Positions 29,378 to 38,127 of a stretch of 64,000 nucleotides of DNA are shown here, piece by piece. Both the position numbers and the translations under genes were made by a program. Every line of letters begins with the position of its first letter. The first letter of the stretch is position 1. The notes under the pieces were generated by a model. The model saw nothing but the letters and a program-made list of their open reading frames with translations. It was not told where the DNA came from and made no database searches. Source of the stretch: an uncultured Sphaerochaeta sp. (lineage in GTDB: Bacteria; Spirochaetota; Spirochaetia; Sphaerochaetales; Sphaerochaetaceae); NCBI RefSeq assembly GCF_963667405.1, contig NZ_OY763408.1, positions 3,169,237 to 3,233,236 of the forward strand. The letters run 5' to 3'.

Positions 29378-29491
29378 ATGAAAGTAAGAGCAAGTGTCAA
29401 ACCGATTTGTGACAAGTGCAAAGTAGTCAGACGGAATGGGGTGGTCCGCATTATTTGTGACAATCCCAAGCACAAGCAGAGACAGAGATAA
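29378..29491 (+). CDS. rpmJ: 50S ribosomal protein L36
   Basis: A 37-residue zinc-ribbon protein. The ligands Cys11, Cys14 (CDKC), Cys27 and His32 are all present, so this is the zinc-binding type. The sequence [17 protein letters not shown] is typical of the family. It is too short for most gene scans but has GGAG eight bases before the ATG and lies between secY and rpsM, its common place. Confidence 0.95.
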   Translation: MKVRASVKPICDKCKVVRRNGVVRIICDNPKHKQRQR

Positions 29492-29544
29492 CAGGGTTCG
29501 GCGCAAGCCTTCCTACTCTATAAGAGAAATTCAGGAGGCCATGA

Positions 29545-29910
29545 ATGGCGAGAATTGCAGGTGTAGATTTGCCGAACAAGGCAGTGAAAATAGCCTTGAC
29601 CTATATCTACGGGATCGGTAGATACTCGGCGGTTGAGATTTGTGAGAAAACGAATATCAATCCCGATAGCAACATCAATACCCTTTCAGGTGATGATCTT
29701 GCGGTCCTCCGCAAGGTCATTGAAGAAGAGTACAAAGTTGAGGGACGTCTGAGAACAGAAGTCGCTCTGAATATCAAGCGCCTTATGGACATTGGCTGCT
29801 ATCGTGGCCTTCGTCATCGTAAGGGTCTTCCGGTACGCGGACAGAGGACTAAGACCAATGCCCGTACTCGCAAGGGTAAGAAGAAGACCGTTGCGTCTAA
29901 GAAGAAATAA
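29545..29910 (+). CDS. rpsM: 30S ribosomal protein S13
   Basis: S13, 121 residues, bridges the 30S head with the 50S subunit. It begins [20 protein letters not shown], and the helix-two-turn-helix segment is followed by [20 protein letters not shown] and a Lys-rich tail. AGGAGG lies upstream. It is the first gene of the alpha cluster rpsM-rpsK-rpsD-rpoA-rplQ. Confidence 0.98.
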   Translation: MARIAGVDLPNKAVKIALTYIYGIGRYSAVEICEKTNINPDSNINTLSGDDLAVLRKVIEEEYKVEGRLRTEVALNIKRLMDIGCYRGLRHRKGLPVRGQRTKTNARTRKGKKKTVASKKK

Positions 29911-29924
29911 GGAGCAGGTACCAA

Positions 29925-30302
29925 ATGGCTACAGCAAAACGTAAAGTCAAGAAAACGGTATACGAAGGCAACGTCTACATTCAGGCAACCTTCAACAATA
30001 CCATTGTTACCGTAACCGACCTCAACGGTAATGCGGTATCCTGGGCCAGCGCTGGCGGACTTGGTTTCCGCGGTGCAAAGAAATCCACTCCCTATGCAGC
30101 ACAGACCACAGCCGAGAAGGCTGCCAAGGCTGCTATGGACAGCGGACTCCAGGAAGTGAACGTATTTGTGAAGGGACCCGGTGTTGGCCGCGAAAGCGCC
30201 ATCAGGACGTTGGGTGTGCTCGGACTGAAGGTCCGTTCCATCCGTGACGTCACCCCCATCCCCCACAATGGATGCAGACCTCGCAAGAGTAGAAGAGTCT
30301 GA
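29925..30302 (+). CDS. rpsK: 30S ribosomal protein S11
   Basis: S11, 125 residues, lies on the platform near the E-site codon. The sequence [20 protein letters not shown], then [14 protein letters not shown] and the C-terminal [13 protein letters not shown] and [18 protein letters not shown] are family standards. The gap to rpsD is 18 bp. Confidence 0.98.
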   Translation: MATAKRKVKKTVYEGNVYIQATFNNTIVTVTDLNGNAVSWASAGGLGFRGAKKSTPYAAQTTAEKAAKAAMDSGLQEVNVFVKGPGVGRESAIRTLGVLGLKVRSIRDVTPIPHNGCRPRKSRRV

Positions 30303-30320
30303 TGAGGAGATAGCAGTTAC

Positions 30321-30962
30321 ATGGCAAGATATACTGGACCTAAGTGCAGATATTGCAGAGCCGAGAGGACCAAGTTGTTCCTCAAGGGAGATCGTTGTCA
30401 TTCCGGCAAGTGCCCGATGAACGATACCAAGTCCACCGGTCTTCCGGGCAAGGATCCGCGTGCCCGTTCCAAGAAGCCGACCGACTATGGTTTGCAGCTC
30501 CGCGAGAAGCAGAAGCTGAAGAGAACCTATTGCATGCTCGAGAAGCAGTTCAAGCTGACCTTCGACGAAGCTGCAAGAATTCCCGGTAAGACTGGTGAGA
30601 ACCTGATCATGCTCCTTGAGCAGAGGCTCGACAATGTGGTGTTCCGTCTCCACTTTGCAGCAAGCCGCAATCAGGCAGCTCAGTTTGTCAACCACGGGCA
30701 TATTTTCGTGAATGGCAAGCGTGTAAGCATTCCTTCCTACCGCCTTCGCCCCGGTGACGTTGTCAGCGTTGGTGCAAAGGGTCAGAAGATGCTTATGATC
30801 AAGGAGAACCTCAAGGAATATACCAAGAGCGGCGTCTGCCAGTGGCTGAGCCTGGATGTGGATGCCATGAAGGGTACCTTCGTTGCAGTTCCGAGAAGAA
30901 GTGAAGTCACCGAGCTCGAGAAGATTAACGAGCAGCTGGTTGTCGAGTTGTATTCCAGATAA
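30321..30962 (+). CDS. rpsD: 30S ribosomal protein S4 (zinc-binding type)
   Basis: S4, 213 residues, starts 30S assembly. The N-terminal region has the four cysteines of the zinc-containing form: Cys9, Cys12, Cys26 and Cys31 (CRYC and CHSGKC). The S4 RNA-binding domain follows (RLDNVVFRLHFAASRNQAAQ, then VNHGHIFVNGKRV). In Bacillus S4 represses its own gene; here rpsD is embedded in the alpha cluster and no separate leader is seen. Confidence 0.97.
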   Translation: MARYTGPKCRYCRAERTKLFLKGDRCHSGKCPMNDTKSTGLPGKDPRARSKKPTDYGLQLREKQKLKRTYCMLEKQFKLTFDEAARIPGKTGENLIMLLEQRLDNVVFRLHFAASRNQAAQFVNHGHIFVNGKRVSIPSYRLRPGDVVSVGAKGQKMLMIKENLKEYTKSGVCQWLSLDVDAMKGTFVAVPRRSEVTELEKINEQLVVELYSR

Positions 30963-30971
30963 GGAGTAACC

Positions 30972-32024
30972 ATGGCACGCAAAAACCTTCTGAAGGGCTT
31001 TAAGAAGCCCAAGGGGATAACCTTCGAACACAGCGCAGTTGAGCCGAACTATGGAAAATTCATTGCCTATCCGTTTGAGAGAGGCTTTGGAACCACGATC
31101 GGAAACACGCTCAGGAGGGTGCTTCTCTCTTCGATCCAGGGGTATGCCGTCACAGCCGTCAAGTTCACCAGCTTCAATGAGGATGGTGTCCCCCATCTTG
31201 TCTCCAGCGAGTATGAGCAGCTCCCTGGTGTCCGTGAGGATATCGCGGATATCATTGCTGCCCTGAAGAAGCTGCAGATCAGGATGCCCGAGGATTCGGA
31301 GGGGACCAACCTTCTCATCGAATGCAAGGGACCTGGCGTAGTGACAGGCGCAAACTTCGAGCGTGACCAGGTTGAGATCACCAACAAGGATCTGGTTATC
31401 TTCACGATGATGGATGATGCCAACATCGAGATGGAAGTCCAGATTGACCTTGGTAGGGGCTATGTCCCGTCTGAAATCAACGAGAAGTATGTGGAAGAGA
31501 TCGGGACCATTCCCATCGACGCCACGTTCTCACCGGTTACCCGCGTCAAGTATTCGATTGAACCCACCCGTGTCGGCTATCGTAGTGATTACGACAAGCT
31601 TACATTGGAAATCTACACCGATGGTACCATTGCTCCTCAGAATGCACTTGCAGAGGCTGCGAAGATTGCGAAGGAATACTTCCAGATCTTCATCAACTTT
31701 GACGAGACGCTGATCAGCAACAACGATGAGGTGGATGAGGAAGAGGAAAGAGTCAGAAAGATTCTCAACACTTCGGTTGAGGAGCTCGAACTGACGGTTC
31801 GTTCCAGCAACTGCCTCAAGAACGCCAACATCCGCACGATCGGTGATCTCACCAAGAAAACTGAGGAAGAGATTGCAAAAACGAGGAACTTCGGCAAGAA
31901 GAGCCTGCAGGAAATCAAGGAAAAACTGAAGGAGTGGAATCTCAGCCTTGGGATGACCGACTACAGTGTCCTGAAGACCGCAATCAAAGTACCAGGGAAC
32001 AAGGAAGAAGAGAATGAAGCATAG
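30972..32024 (+). CDS. rpoA: DNA-directed RNA polymerase subunit alpha
   Basis: The alpha subunit, 350 residues. The N-terminal domain (about 1-240) contains [20 protein letters not shown], used for dimerisation and beta binding; a flexible acidic linker ([11 protein letters not shown]) follows; and the C-terminal domain (about 265-330) has the helix-hairpin-helix pattern [20 protein letters not shown] that contacts UP elements and activators. The last 11 bp overlap the start of rplQ. Confidence 0.98.
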   Translation: MARKNLLKGFKKPKGITFEHSAVEPNYGKFIAYPFERGFGTTIGNTLRRVLLSSIQGYAVTAVKFTSFNEDGVPHLVSSEYEQLPGVREDIADIIAALKKLQIRMPEDSEGTNLLIECKGPGVVTGANFERDQVEITNKDLVIFTMMDDANIEMEVQIDLGRGYVPSEINEKYVEEIGTIPIDATFSPVTRVKYSIEPTRVGYRSDYDKLTLEIYTDGTIAPQNALAEAAKIAKEYFQIFINFDETLISNNDEVDEEEERVRKILNTSVEELELTVRSSNCLKNANIRTIGDLTKKTEEEIAKTRNFGKKSLQEIKEKLKEWNLSLGMTDYSVLKTAIKVPGNKEEENEA

Positions 32025-32472
32025 GATTGGATTCAATGCGCTTAGTAGGAACTCTGCACACCGCAAGGCTCTCAAGCGCAACATGGTGACCTCTCTGTTC
32101 AGGTATGAACGGATTGAGACCACCAAGGCAAAGGCTCTGGAAGTTCGCAGAATGGCAGAGAAGATGATTACCCGTGCAAAGGTTGACAGTGTTGCCAACC
32201 GCCGTCAGATTGCAAAGGATATCACTGATGAAGCTATTTCTGCAAAACTCTTCACAGAGATCGCTCCCTTGTTTGTCGAGCGCAAGGGCGGGTATACCCG
32301 CATCCTGAAGACCGGCAACCGCCTCGGAGACGCTGCCGAGATGGTCATCCTTGAGCTGGTTGAGAAGACTGCCAAGAGTGACAAGAAGGCTGAGAAAAAG
32401 TCTGAAAAGACTGAAAAGAAGGCCTCCAAGCCAGCCAAGAAGGCTGAGAAGAGTGACAAAGAGGAGAAATAA
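32014..32472 (+). CDS. rplQ: 50S ribosomal protein L17
   Basis: L17, 152 residues, lies by the tunnel exit. The conserved part (1-115) begins [20 protein letters not shown]. It is followed by a Lys/Glu-rich tail (about 120-152, with [18 protein letters not shown]) that is longer than the E. coli protein and presumably disordered. The start lies inside rpoA by 11 bp, which suggests coupled translation. A terminator follows. Confidence 0.96.
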   Translation: MKHRIGFNALSRNSAHRKALKRNMVTSLFRYERIETTKAKALEVRRMAEKMITRAKVDSVANRRQIAKDITDEAISAKLFTEIAPLFVERKGGYTRILKTGNRLGDAAEMVILELVEKTAKSDKKAEKKSEKTEKKASKPAKKAEKSDKEEK

Positions 32473-32515
32473 GCCTCTGTAGGGCCTCTTCACAAACAAA
32501 CTGTCCGAAAGGGCG

Positions 32516-32546
32516 AAGCCGCTGTTGTAATGACGGCGGTTTTTTT
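32516..32546 (+). terminator. Rho-independent terminator after rplQ
   Basis: AAGCCGCTGT (32516-32525) pairs with ACGGCGGTTT (32533-32542), 10 bp with two G-U pairs, and the T run continues to 32546. It closes the tuf-rplQ cluster. Confidence 0.85.
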
Positions 32547-32623
32547 GTGCCTTGCGATATGCATGCCGTAGCAAATTGTCATGCTGTCTGTACTTATAGA
32601 CATGTTTCGTTTACCGTTAAGCC

Positions 32624-32652
32624 TTGACAATTCACACTGGCATACGTATTAT
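32624..32652 (+). promoter_or_regulatory. rny promoter
   Basis: TTGACA (32624-32629), 17 bp, TATTAT (32647-32652). The start point near 32659 gives a leader of about 20 nt containing AGGGGG (32667-32672), six bases before the rny ATG. Confidence 0.75.
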
Positions 32653-32678
32653 TGTACCAATATAATAGGGGGTAGTAT

Positions 32679-34211
32679 ATGAACAGTATACTGAACATCC
32701 TCCTTGGTTGTCTTATTGGTATCATCTTAGGTTGGTTAAGCCGTTGGCTGTATGCGAAATTTAAGCTTACCTCGGTCGAACAGAGAGCGATCAGACTGAA
32801 CGAGGAAGCGATAAAGGAAGCGGAAGCAAAGAGCAAAGAGCTCTTGCTTGAGACTCGGGATCAGTTGTTGAAAGAACAACAACAGCAGGAACGAGAGGCT
32901 AGGGAAAGACGGATTGAACTGCAAAGGTTGGAGAGGAGACTTCTTCAGAAGGAAGAGAATCTCGAGCACAAGCAGGCTGAATTGGATGCTATCAAAAAGC
33001 AATTGGGAGATCGGGAAGCAGGTCTTACCCGTAAGGAACTTGAGGTTGCCGAAAAAGAAGGCAGCCTGATTATTGAACTTGAACGCATCGCTGCCATGTC
33101 TGCAGATGAGGCCAAGGCCATCATCATGGAGACCATGCAAAACGATGCGAGGAGAGATGCTCAGCTCATGATCAACAAGATTGAGCAGGAAGCGCAGCTC
33201 TCCGCTGACAAAAAGGCTCGTGATATCGTTGTGACCTCCATCCAGAGGCTTGCCACTGAGGTGGTCAGTGAGGTCACGATCAGTTCGGTGAATCTTCCCA
33301 GCGATGAGATGAAGGGTAGGATTATTGGTCGTGAAGGCCGAAATATCCGTACCCTTGAGACGTTGACTGGGGTGGATGTCATCATTGATGACACTCCGGA
33401 AGCTGTTGTCATATCCTGCTTCGATCCGGTTCGCAAGGAGATTGCCCGCGTTGCACTCGAGCGCTTGGTACAGGACGGACGGATCCATCCGGCACGCATC
33501 GAAGAGGTTGTCAACAAGGTTACCAAGGAAATCGGTCGGATCATTGCTGATGAAGGCGAGAAGGTCATCTTCGATCTGGGTATCCACAATGTGGGTCCGG
33601 AAACCATCCGAGCTCTTGGAAGGTTGCATTTCCGTACCAGCTATGGACAGAACGTGCTCAACCACTCCAAGGAAGTTGCCATTCTCTCGGGCATGATCGC
33701 CAGCGAGATTGGGGCAAACAGCGAGCTTGCAATGCGCGCCGGTCTGCTTCATGACATAGGCAAGGGCATCGAGACCGAAAGTGATGCCAACCATGCTGAA
33801 CTTGGTGCCGATATGGCAAAGCGTCTTGGGGAGGACCCAAGGGTGGTCAATGCCATCCTGGCCCACCACAATGACACGGAGCCTCAGACGATTGAAGCTG
33901 TCATTGTCCAGATTGCCGATGCCATCAGTGCAGCCCGCCCTGGTGCCCGACGAGAGACGCTGGACAACTACATCAAGCGTCTTGAGTCTCTTGAGCAGAT
34001 TGCAGAGAGTTTCACCGGTGTGGACAAAGCATACGCCATCCAAGCCGGACGTGAGTTGAGAATTCTGGTGAACAACGACCAAGTCAACGATGATGGGGCC
34101 AAGCAGATTGCCAAGGGTATCGCCAGCCGCATCGAAGCAGAGTTGCGCTATCCGGGCAGAATCAAGGTGACCATCATCCGTGAGATGCGGGTCGTCGAAT
34201 ACGCTAGGTAG
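32679..34211 (+). CDS. rny: Ribonuclease Y
   Basis: A 510-residue membrane-anchored endoribonuclease that starts mRNA decay. In order: one N-terminal transmembrane helix (about 3-24), a long charged coiled coil (about 30-170), a KH RNA-binding domain with MKGRIIGREGRNIRTLE (about residue 210), and the HD domain with the catalytic pair in LLHDIGKGIE (about residue 357) and further His in AHHNDTEP. The C-terminus (IREMRVVEYAR) is typical. It is immediately followed by a YmdB-type gene, a conserved pairing in Firmicutes as well. Confidence 0.97.
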   Translation: MNSILNILLGCLIGIILGWLSRWLYAKFKLTSVEQRAIRLNEEAIKEAEAKSKELLLETRDQLLKEQQQQEREARERRIELQRLERRLLQKEENLEHKQAELDAIKKQLGDREAGLTRKELEVAEKEGSLIIELERIAAMSADEAKAIIMETMQNDARRDAQLMINKIEQEAQLSADKKARDIVVTSIQRLATEVVSEVTISSVNLPSDEMKGRIIGREGRNIRTLETLTGVDVIIDDTPEAVVISCFDPVRKEIARVALERLVQDGRIHPARIEEVVNKVTKEIGRIIADEGEKVIFDLGIHNVGPETIRALGRLHFRTSYGQNVLNHSKEVAILSGMIASEIGANSELAMRAGLLHDIGKGIETESDANHAELGADMAKRLGEDPRVVNAILAHHNDTEPQTIEAVIVQIADAISAARPGARRETLDNYIKRLESLEQIAESFTGVDKAYAIQAGRELRILVNNDQVNDDGAKQIAKGIASRIEAELRYPGRIKVTIIREMRVVEYAR

Positions 34212-34218
34212 GTTGTTC

Positions 34219-35019
34219 GTGTCAGATAGCAAAACATTGGTCGCCCTGCTGCTGGGGGATGTCTGCGGACAGCCCGGAAGCAGGGCTCTCTTTCTCGGAT
34301 TACATTCGCTCGTCAAGGATTATCGTGCTGACATGGTCGTGGTCAATGGTGAAAATGCCGCCAATGGCTTCGGCCTCAATGCCTCCTTGATGGAGCAGTT
34401 CTTCTCGCTTGGCGTCGCGGTGATCACCAGTGGGAATCACATCTGGCAGCAGGAAGACATCAGGCTCTTGCTTGACAGTGAGAAGCGCCTGCTTCGTCCT
34501 GCCAACTATCCTCCCCAGGCCCCAGGCCACGGGTCGGTGGTGGTGGATGTCAGAAATCACAAGGTCGGGGTGCTCAACCTGCAGGGACGGCAGTCCATGC
34601 CGAGCATCGACTGCCCGTTCAGGATTGGTCTGGAGCAGGTGAATCGGCTGCGCAAGCAAACAAACCTCATTCTCGTCGATTTCCATGCAGAGAGCTCAGA
34701 AGAGAAGGAAGCTCTTGGCCTGTACCTTGACGGCAAGGTCAGTGCAGTAGTGGGTACCCATACCCATGTGCAGACCTCGGATGAGAAATTGTTGCCCCAA
34801 AAGACAGCGTACATCACCGATCTTGGGCTTTGCGGTCCTTCTGAAAGTGTCATTGGTTCCGACCCGAAGATTTCCATTGCAAAACAGCTGACGCAGATGC
34901 CCATGCGCAGTGAGATTTCCGACACCGCACCGCTTTTGCAGGGGGTGTGCGTTACCTTGGACACCTCAACCGGCCAAGCGCTCTCCATTGAGCGGATCTC
35001 AAGGCTGTACCAGATCTGA
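34219..35019 (+). CDS. YmdB-family metallophosphoesterase (TIGR00282 type)
   Basis: A 266-residue cytoplasmic phosphodiesterase related to Bacillus YmdB, which hydrolyses cyclic nucleotides and influences RNase Y and biofilm formation. Metal-binding motifs are GDVCGQPG at the N-terminus, NGENAANGFG, SGNHIW, DFHAE and GTHTHVQTSDE. I chose the GTG at 34219 (AGGTAGG upstream, six bases) because the upstream in-frame start lies within rny. It is followed by tlyA with a one-base overlap. The Treponema-type start is not known to me. Confidence 0.9.
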   Translation: MSDSKTLVALLLGDVCGQPGSRALFLGLHSLVKDYRADMVVVNGENAANGFGLNASLMEQFFSLGVAVITSGNHIWQQEDIRLLLDSEKRLLRPANYPPQAPGHGSVVVDVRNHKVGVLNLQGRQSMPSIDCPFRIGLEQVNRLRKQTNLILVDFHAESSEEKEALGLYLDGKVSAVVGTHTHVQTSDEKLLPQKTAYITDLGLCGPSESVIGSDPKISIAKQLTQMPMRSEISDTAPLLQGVCVTLDTSTGQALSIERISRLYQI

Positions 35020-35795
35020 TGGCAAGCCGTACCATTGCCTTGCTGCAAGCCTTGCAAGCGCAGTTTGAGGAGTACACCAAGGATCAGCTCACAGCCTTTA
35101 TTGTTTGCCGCAATGTCTTGGTGGATGGGGTGTTGGTGCCAGACCCGCGTCAGCGGGTGCGCAAGGATGCTTCCTTCTCGTTTACCTTTGATACCTATGT
35201 CTCTCGTGGTGGGTACAAGCTGGAACACGCCCTGAAGACCTTCGCTCTGGATGTGTCAGGGTTGGTTATGCTCGATGCAGGATCTTCCACCGGTGGTTTC
35301 ACCGATTGTCTGCTCAAACAGGGGGCTTCGCTCGTACACAGCGTTGATGTGGGGTACAACCAGCTTGACTGGAGACTTAGGACAGACAAAAGGGTGCTGG
35401 TGCACGAAAAACAGAACATCATGACCCTTGAGTCGCTCTCCCCCCAGCCGCAAGCAGCCGTCTGTGACCTCTCCTTCCGTTCAATAGCCGGGGCTGCGAG
35501 TCATATTCTCACCCTTTGTTCAGAGGGGCCTTTGGTCTCCTTGATAAAGCCGCAGTTTGAGGTTCCGCGCAACCTTGAGAACTTCAATGGCATCGTCTCT
35601 GACCGGAAGGTTCTGCTTGAGGTGATGGACCGAGTATATGACTTGCTTGAGGACGATCAGGTGGGTATCCATGCTGTGGCAAAGAGCCCCATCACCGGCC
35701 ATAAGGGAAATGTGGAATTTCTTGCCCTTCTCAAACAAGAGAACGGAATGGACAGGGTGCAGTTCCACCAAGAGGTGGATGTACTGCTCAGTTGA
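35019..35795 (+). CDS. tlyA: TlyA-family rRNA 2'-O-methyltransferase
   Basis: A 258-residue protein. The N-terminal third is an S4-like RNA-binding domain; the rest is an FtsJ-like SAM methyltransferase with LDAGSSTGGFTDCLL (SAM motif I), a VAVCDLSFRS-like segment (AAVCDLSFRSI) and LIKPQFEVPR (motif with catalytic Lys). TlyA in mycobacteria methylates 16S and 23S rRNA and gives capreomycin sensitivity; the spirochaete homologue was first called haemolysin. It overlaps the YmdB gene by one base and the convergent GerMN gene by 8 bp. Confidence 0.9.
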   Translation: MASRTIALLQALQAQFEEYTKDQLTAFIVCRNVLVDGVLVPDPRQRVRKDASFSFTFDTYVSRGGYKLEHALKTFALDVSGLVMLDAGSSTGGFTDCLLKQGASLVHSVDVGYNQLDWRLRTDKRVLVHEKQNIMTLESLSPQPQAAVCDLSFRSIAGAASHILTLCSEGPLVSLIKPQFEVPRNLENFNGIVSDRKVLLEVMDRVYDLLEDDQVGIHAVAKSPITGHKGNVEFLALLKQENGMDRVQFHQEVDVLLS

Positions 35796-36285
35796 TGGGT
35801 TCGCCTTCCACCAGGATCACCAGGTCCTTTACCCTGGAAAATCCAAGGGCGGTTTCCTTGAGTTGCCCAAACGCACGCTGTAGGTCAGATGAGAGCAGAT
35901 ACTCCTTGCTCAAGTCCACATAGAGGATTCGGTTTGAAAGGGTGAGTCCCCTGAGACTGGTATCGGGATGGATGTAGCTCACGGCGCCTTGCTTGAGCAG
36001 CTCCAGGTCAGGTCCCTGCAAAAGTGCCTCGAAGGTGTCGTGATAGGCACTGCCTCCCAAGCGTTGGGTACTGGTGGGGAAGAGGCGGAACGAAGTTGGG
36101 GAGTCGGCAAAAGAGACCTGCACGGTTCTATGATCGGAGGATTGCCCCCCTTCCGATTGCTGGTTTTCCAATAAGAGCATAACACCGCTTTCATCCAATG
36201 CTTCCCGTACCTTGGGATATCCCAAGGCGACAACCAGAAGGGTGAACACCAACCAACTGAGCAAGAGCAGGACTGTCTTGCGCAT
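35788..36285 (-). CDS. GerMN-domain protein, membrane anchored
   Basis: A 165-residue protein with one N-terminal hydrophobic helix (about residues 4-22) that serves as a signal or anchor, and an extracytoplasmic GerMN domain recognisable from DTFEALLQGPD, then SLRGLTLSNRILYVDLSKEYL. GerMN domains occur in spore germination proteins and in envelope proteins of non-sporulating bacteria; the function here is unknown. I prefer the ATG at 36285 over the one at 36318 because AGGGGG lies nine bases before it. It is divergent from ptsI. Confidence 0.75.
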   Translation of the reverse strand: MRKTVLLLLSWLVFTLLVVALGYPKVREALDESGVMLLLENQQSEGGQSSDHRTVQVSFADSPTSFRLFPTSTQRLGGSAYHDTFEALLQGPDLELLKQGAVSYIHPDTSLRGLTLSNRILYVDLSKEYLLSSDLQRAFGQLKETALGFSRVKDLVILVEGEPIN

Positions 36286-36355
36286 CCATTTTCCCCCTAT
36301 CCGGTTTTCCTGTTCCATCCCTGTATTCTATCAAAACACCTGTCGGGTTTCCAGC

Positions 36356-36384
36356 TTTACATGAGAGGATAAAGTCCGTATAGT
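36356..36384 (+). promoter_or_regulatory. ptsI promoter (leaderless)
   Basis: TTTACA (36356-36361), 17 bp, TATAGT (36379-36384). A start point 6-8 nt downstream falls at 36390-36392, so the mRNA would start 0-4 nt before the ATG at 36394. No ribosome-binding site is present in this interval. Confidence 0.7.
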
Positions 36385-36393
36385 ACATTACAT

Positions 36394-38127
36394 ATGAGGA
36401 TATTCAAGGGGATTGCAGCCTCTGAAGGTTTGGCGAAGGGAAAGGCTCTGGTTCATCATCATGCATCGATGGCAGCCGAGAAGCAGCATATTCTTTCCGA
36501 TGGGGTGGCAGGCGAACTGGAGAAATTCAGAACTGCCCTGGCGTCTGCCAAACGGTTGCTGGAAGAACACAATACTACTGACATTGCAAAGGATTCCAGG
36601 GAAATTCTGGAAACCCATATGCTTATGCTTGAGGACCCTGAATATATCCAGCAGATAGAGGATTACATCAGGACCAATTTGGTCTGTTCCCAATGGGCGG
36701 TTGACTCCGTCACTTCCAATATGGTCAACCTGCTTGAGGCAACCGGTGATGAGCTCCTGCGAGAGCGTGCTGTTGATTTCCGTGATGTCTCTCTGCACCT
36801 GATCGACGCGATCAAGGGGAAGGGCGAGCGGAGAATGGAGCATCTTGATGAGGATGTTGTGCTCATTGCCGATATTCTCATGCCTTCCGAGATCTTCTCC
36901 ATGGACAAGACCCATATCCTGGGTATCAGTCTCGACGGGGGAGGCAGGGCCAGCCATGTAGCCATCCTGGTGAGGGCTTTCAACATCCCCACTGTTCTTG
37001 CCACCAATGGTGCGTCCAAAACGGTCACTGATGGCGAAGAGGTAATCGTGGATGGCATCTATGGGGAGGTCTTCATCCGGCCCGACCATACGGTTTCCCA
37101 GATGCTCGACGAACGCTTCAACCTTTGGCAGGAGCATGAGGTCGAGTTGCATAAGATGGTGGAGCTCCCTACCACAACCACCGATGGTCATTCAATGTTG
37201 CTGAAGGCGAATATCCAGACCACGAGTGAGATGGAAGCCGCCAAAGCCTGCGGGGCTTCCGGCATAGGGTTGTTCCGCTCTGAGTTCCTGTTCATGGAGT
37301 CGTTGGAAAATCCTTCCGAGGAGCGCCAATTCGCCGTCTATCGCCAGGTCCTTGAGGCCATGGCCCCCAAGCCGGTTACCATCCGCACCATCGACATCGG
37401 TGGGGATAAGATGGTAAGCGGTTTGGGTATCGATGAGAAGAACCCAATTCTCGGCTGGCGAGCAGTCAGGTTCTGTCTCTCACGAAAAGATATCTTTACC
37501 GTTCAGCTCAGGGCGTTGCTCCGCGCCAGTGTCTACGGGAAATTGCAGATCATGTTCCCCATGATCAGCGGGGTTGAGGAACTGAATGCGGTATTGCATC
37601 TTCTTGAGCATGTCAAGGACGAGTGCAGACGCGAGTCCATTCCTTTCGATCCCGATGTCAAGGTGGGAACCATGATTGAGGTGCCCTCTGCAGCCTTGTG
37701 TGCAGACATTCTGGCAAAGAAGGTTGATTTCTTCTCCATCGGAACCAATGACCTGATCCAATACACGATTGCTGTGGATCGGGGCAATGAGAAGATAGCC
37801 TATCTCTACCAGCCATTCCATCCCGGAGTGCTCCGGTCCATCAGGATGATCATCCAGATGGCCCACCAGAACCAGATACCGGTAAGCCTCTGTGGGGAAA
37901 TGGCTTCCGATCCTCTCTGTTCCGTGCTGTTGGCAGGAATGGGGCTGGATGAACTGAGTATGGGGTCGCAAAGCCTGTTACAAGTCCGAAAGATTCTTCG
38001 TTCCGTCTCCTATGAGGAGGCGAAGAGTCTTGCGGATCATGTGCTTGGTATGGACTCCTACCTGACAATTACCACCTATATAAGGGAGTGGATGCATGAC
38101 CGATTCGATCATTTCACCACCATCTGA
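36394..38127 (+). CDS. ptsI: Phosphoenolpyruvate-protein phosphotransferase (enzyme I)
   Basis: Enzyme I, 577 residues, takes phosphate from PEP to HPr. The N-terminus RIFKGIAASEGLAKGKA is typical. The phosphorylated His is residue 188 in GGRASHVAI (the more usual sequence is GRTSH), and the catalytic Cys is residue 500 in SLCGEMASDP. The PEP-binding motifs GLFRSEFLFM and FFSIGTNDLIQYT are intact. There is no gene for HPr or any sugar-specific enzyme II nearby, so it may feed a regulatory or distant system. der starts inside its last 32 bp. Confidence 0.95.
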   Translation: MRIFKGIAASEGLAKGKALVHHHASMAAEKQHILSDGVAGELEKFRTALASAKRLLEEHNTTDIAKDSREILETHMLMLEDPEYIQQIEDYIRTNLVCSQWAVDSVTSNMVNLLEATGDELLRERAVDFRDVSLHLIDAIKGKGERRMEHLDEDVVLIADILMPSEIFSMDKTHILGISLDGGGRASHVAILVRAFNIPTVLATNGASKTVTDGEEVIVDGIYGEVFIRPDHTVSQMLDERFNLWQEHEVELHKMVELPTTTTDGHSMLLKANIQTTSEMEAAKACGASGIGLFRSEFLFMESLENPSEERQFAVYRQVLEAMAPKPVTIRTIDIGGDKMVSGLGIDEKNPILGWRAVRFCLSRKDIFTVQLRALLRASVYGKLQIMFPMISGVEELNAVLHLLEHVKDECRRESIPFDPDVKVGTMIEVPSAALCADILAKKVDFFSIGTNDLIQYTIAVDRGNEKIAYLYQPFHPGVLRSIRMIIQMAHQNQIPVSLCGEMASDPLCSVLLAGMGLDELSMGSQSLLQVRKILRSVSYEEAKSLADHVLGMDSYLTITTYIREWMHDRFDHFTTI

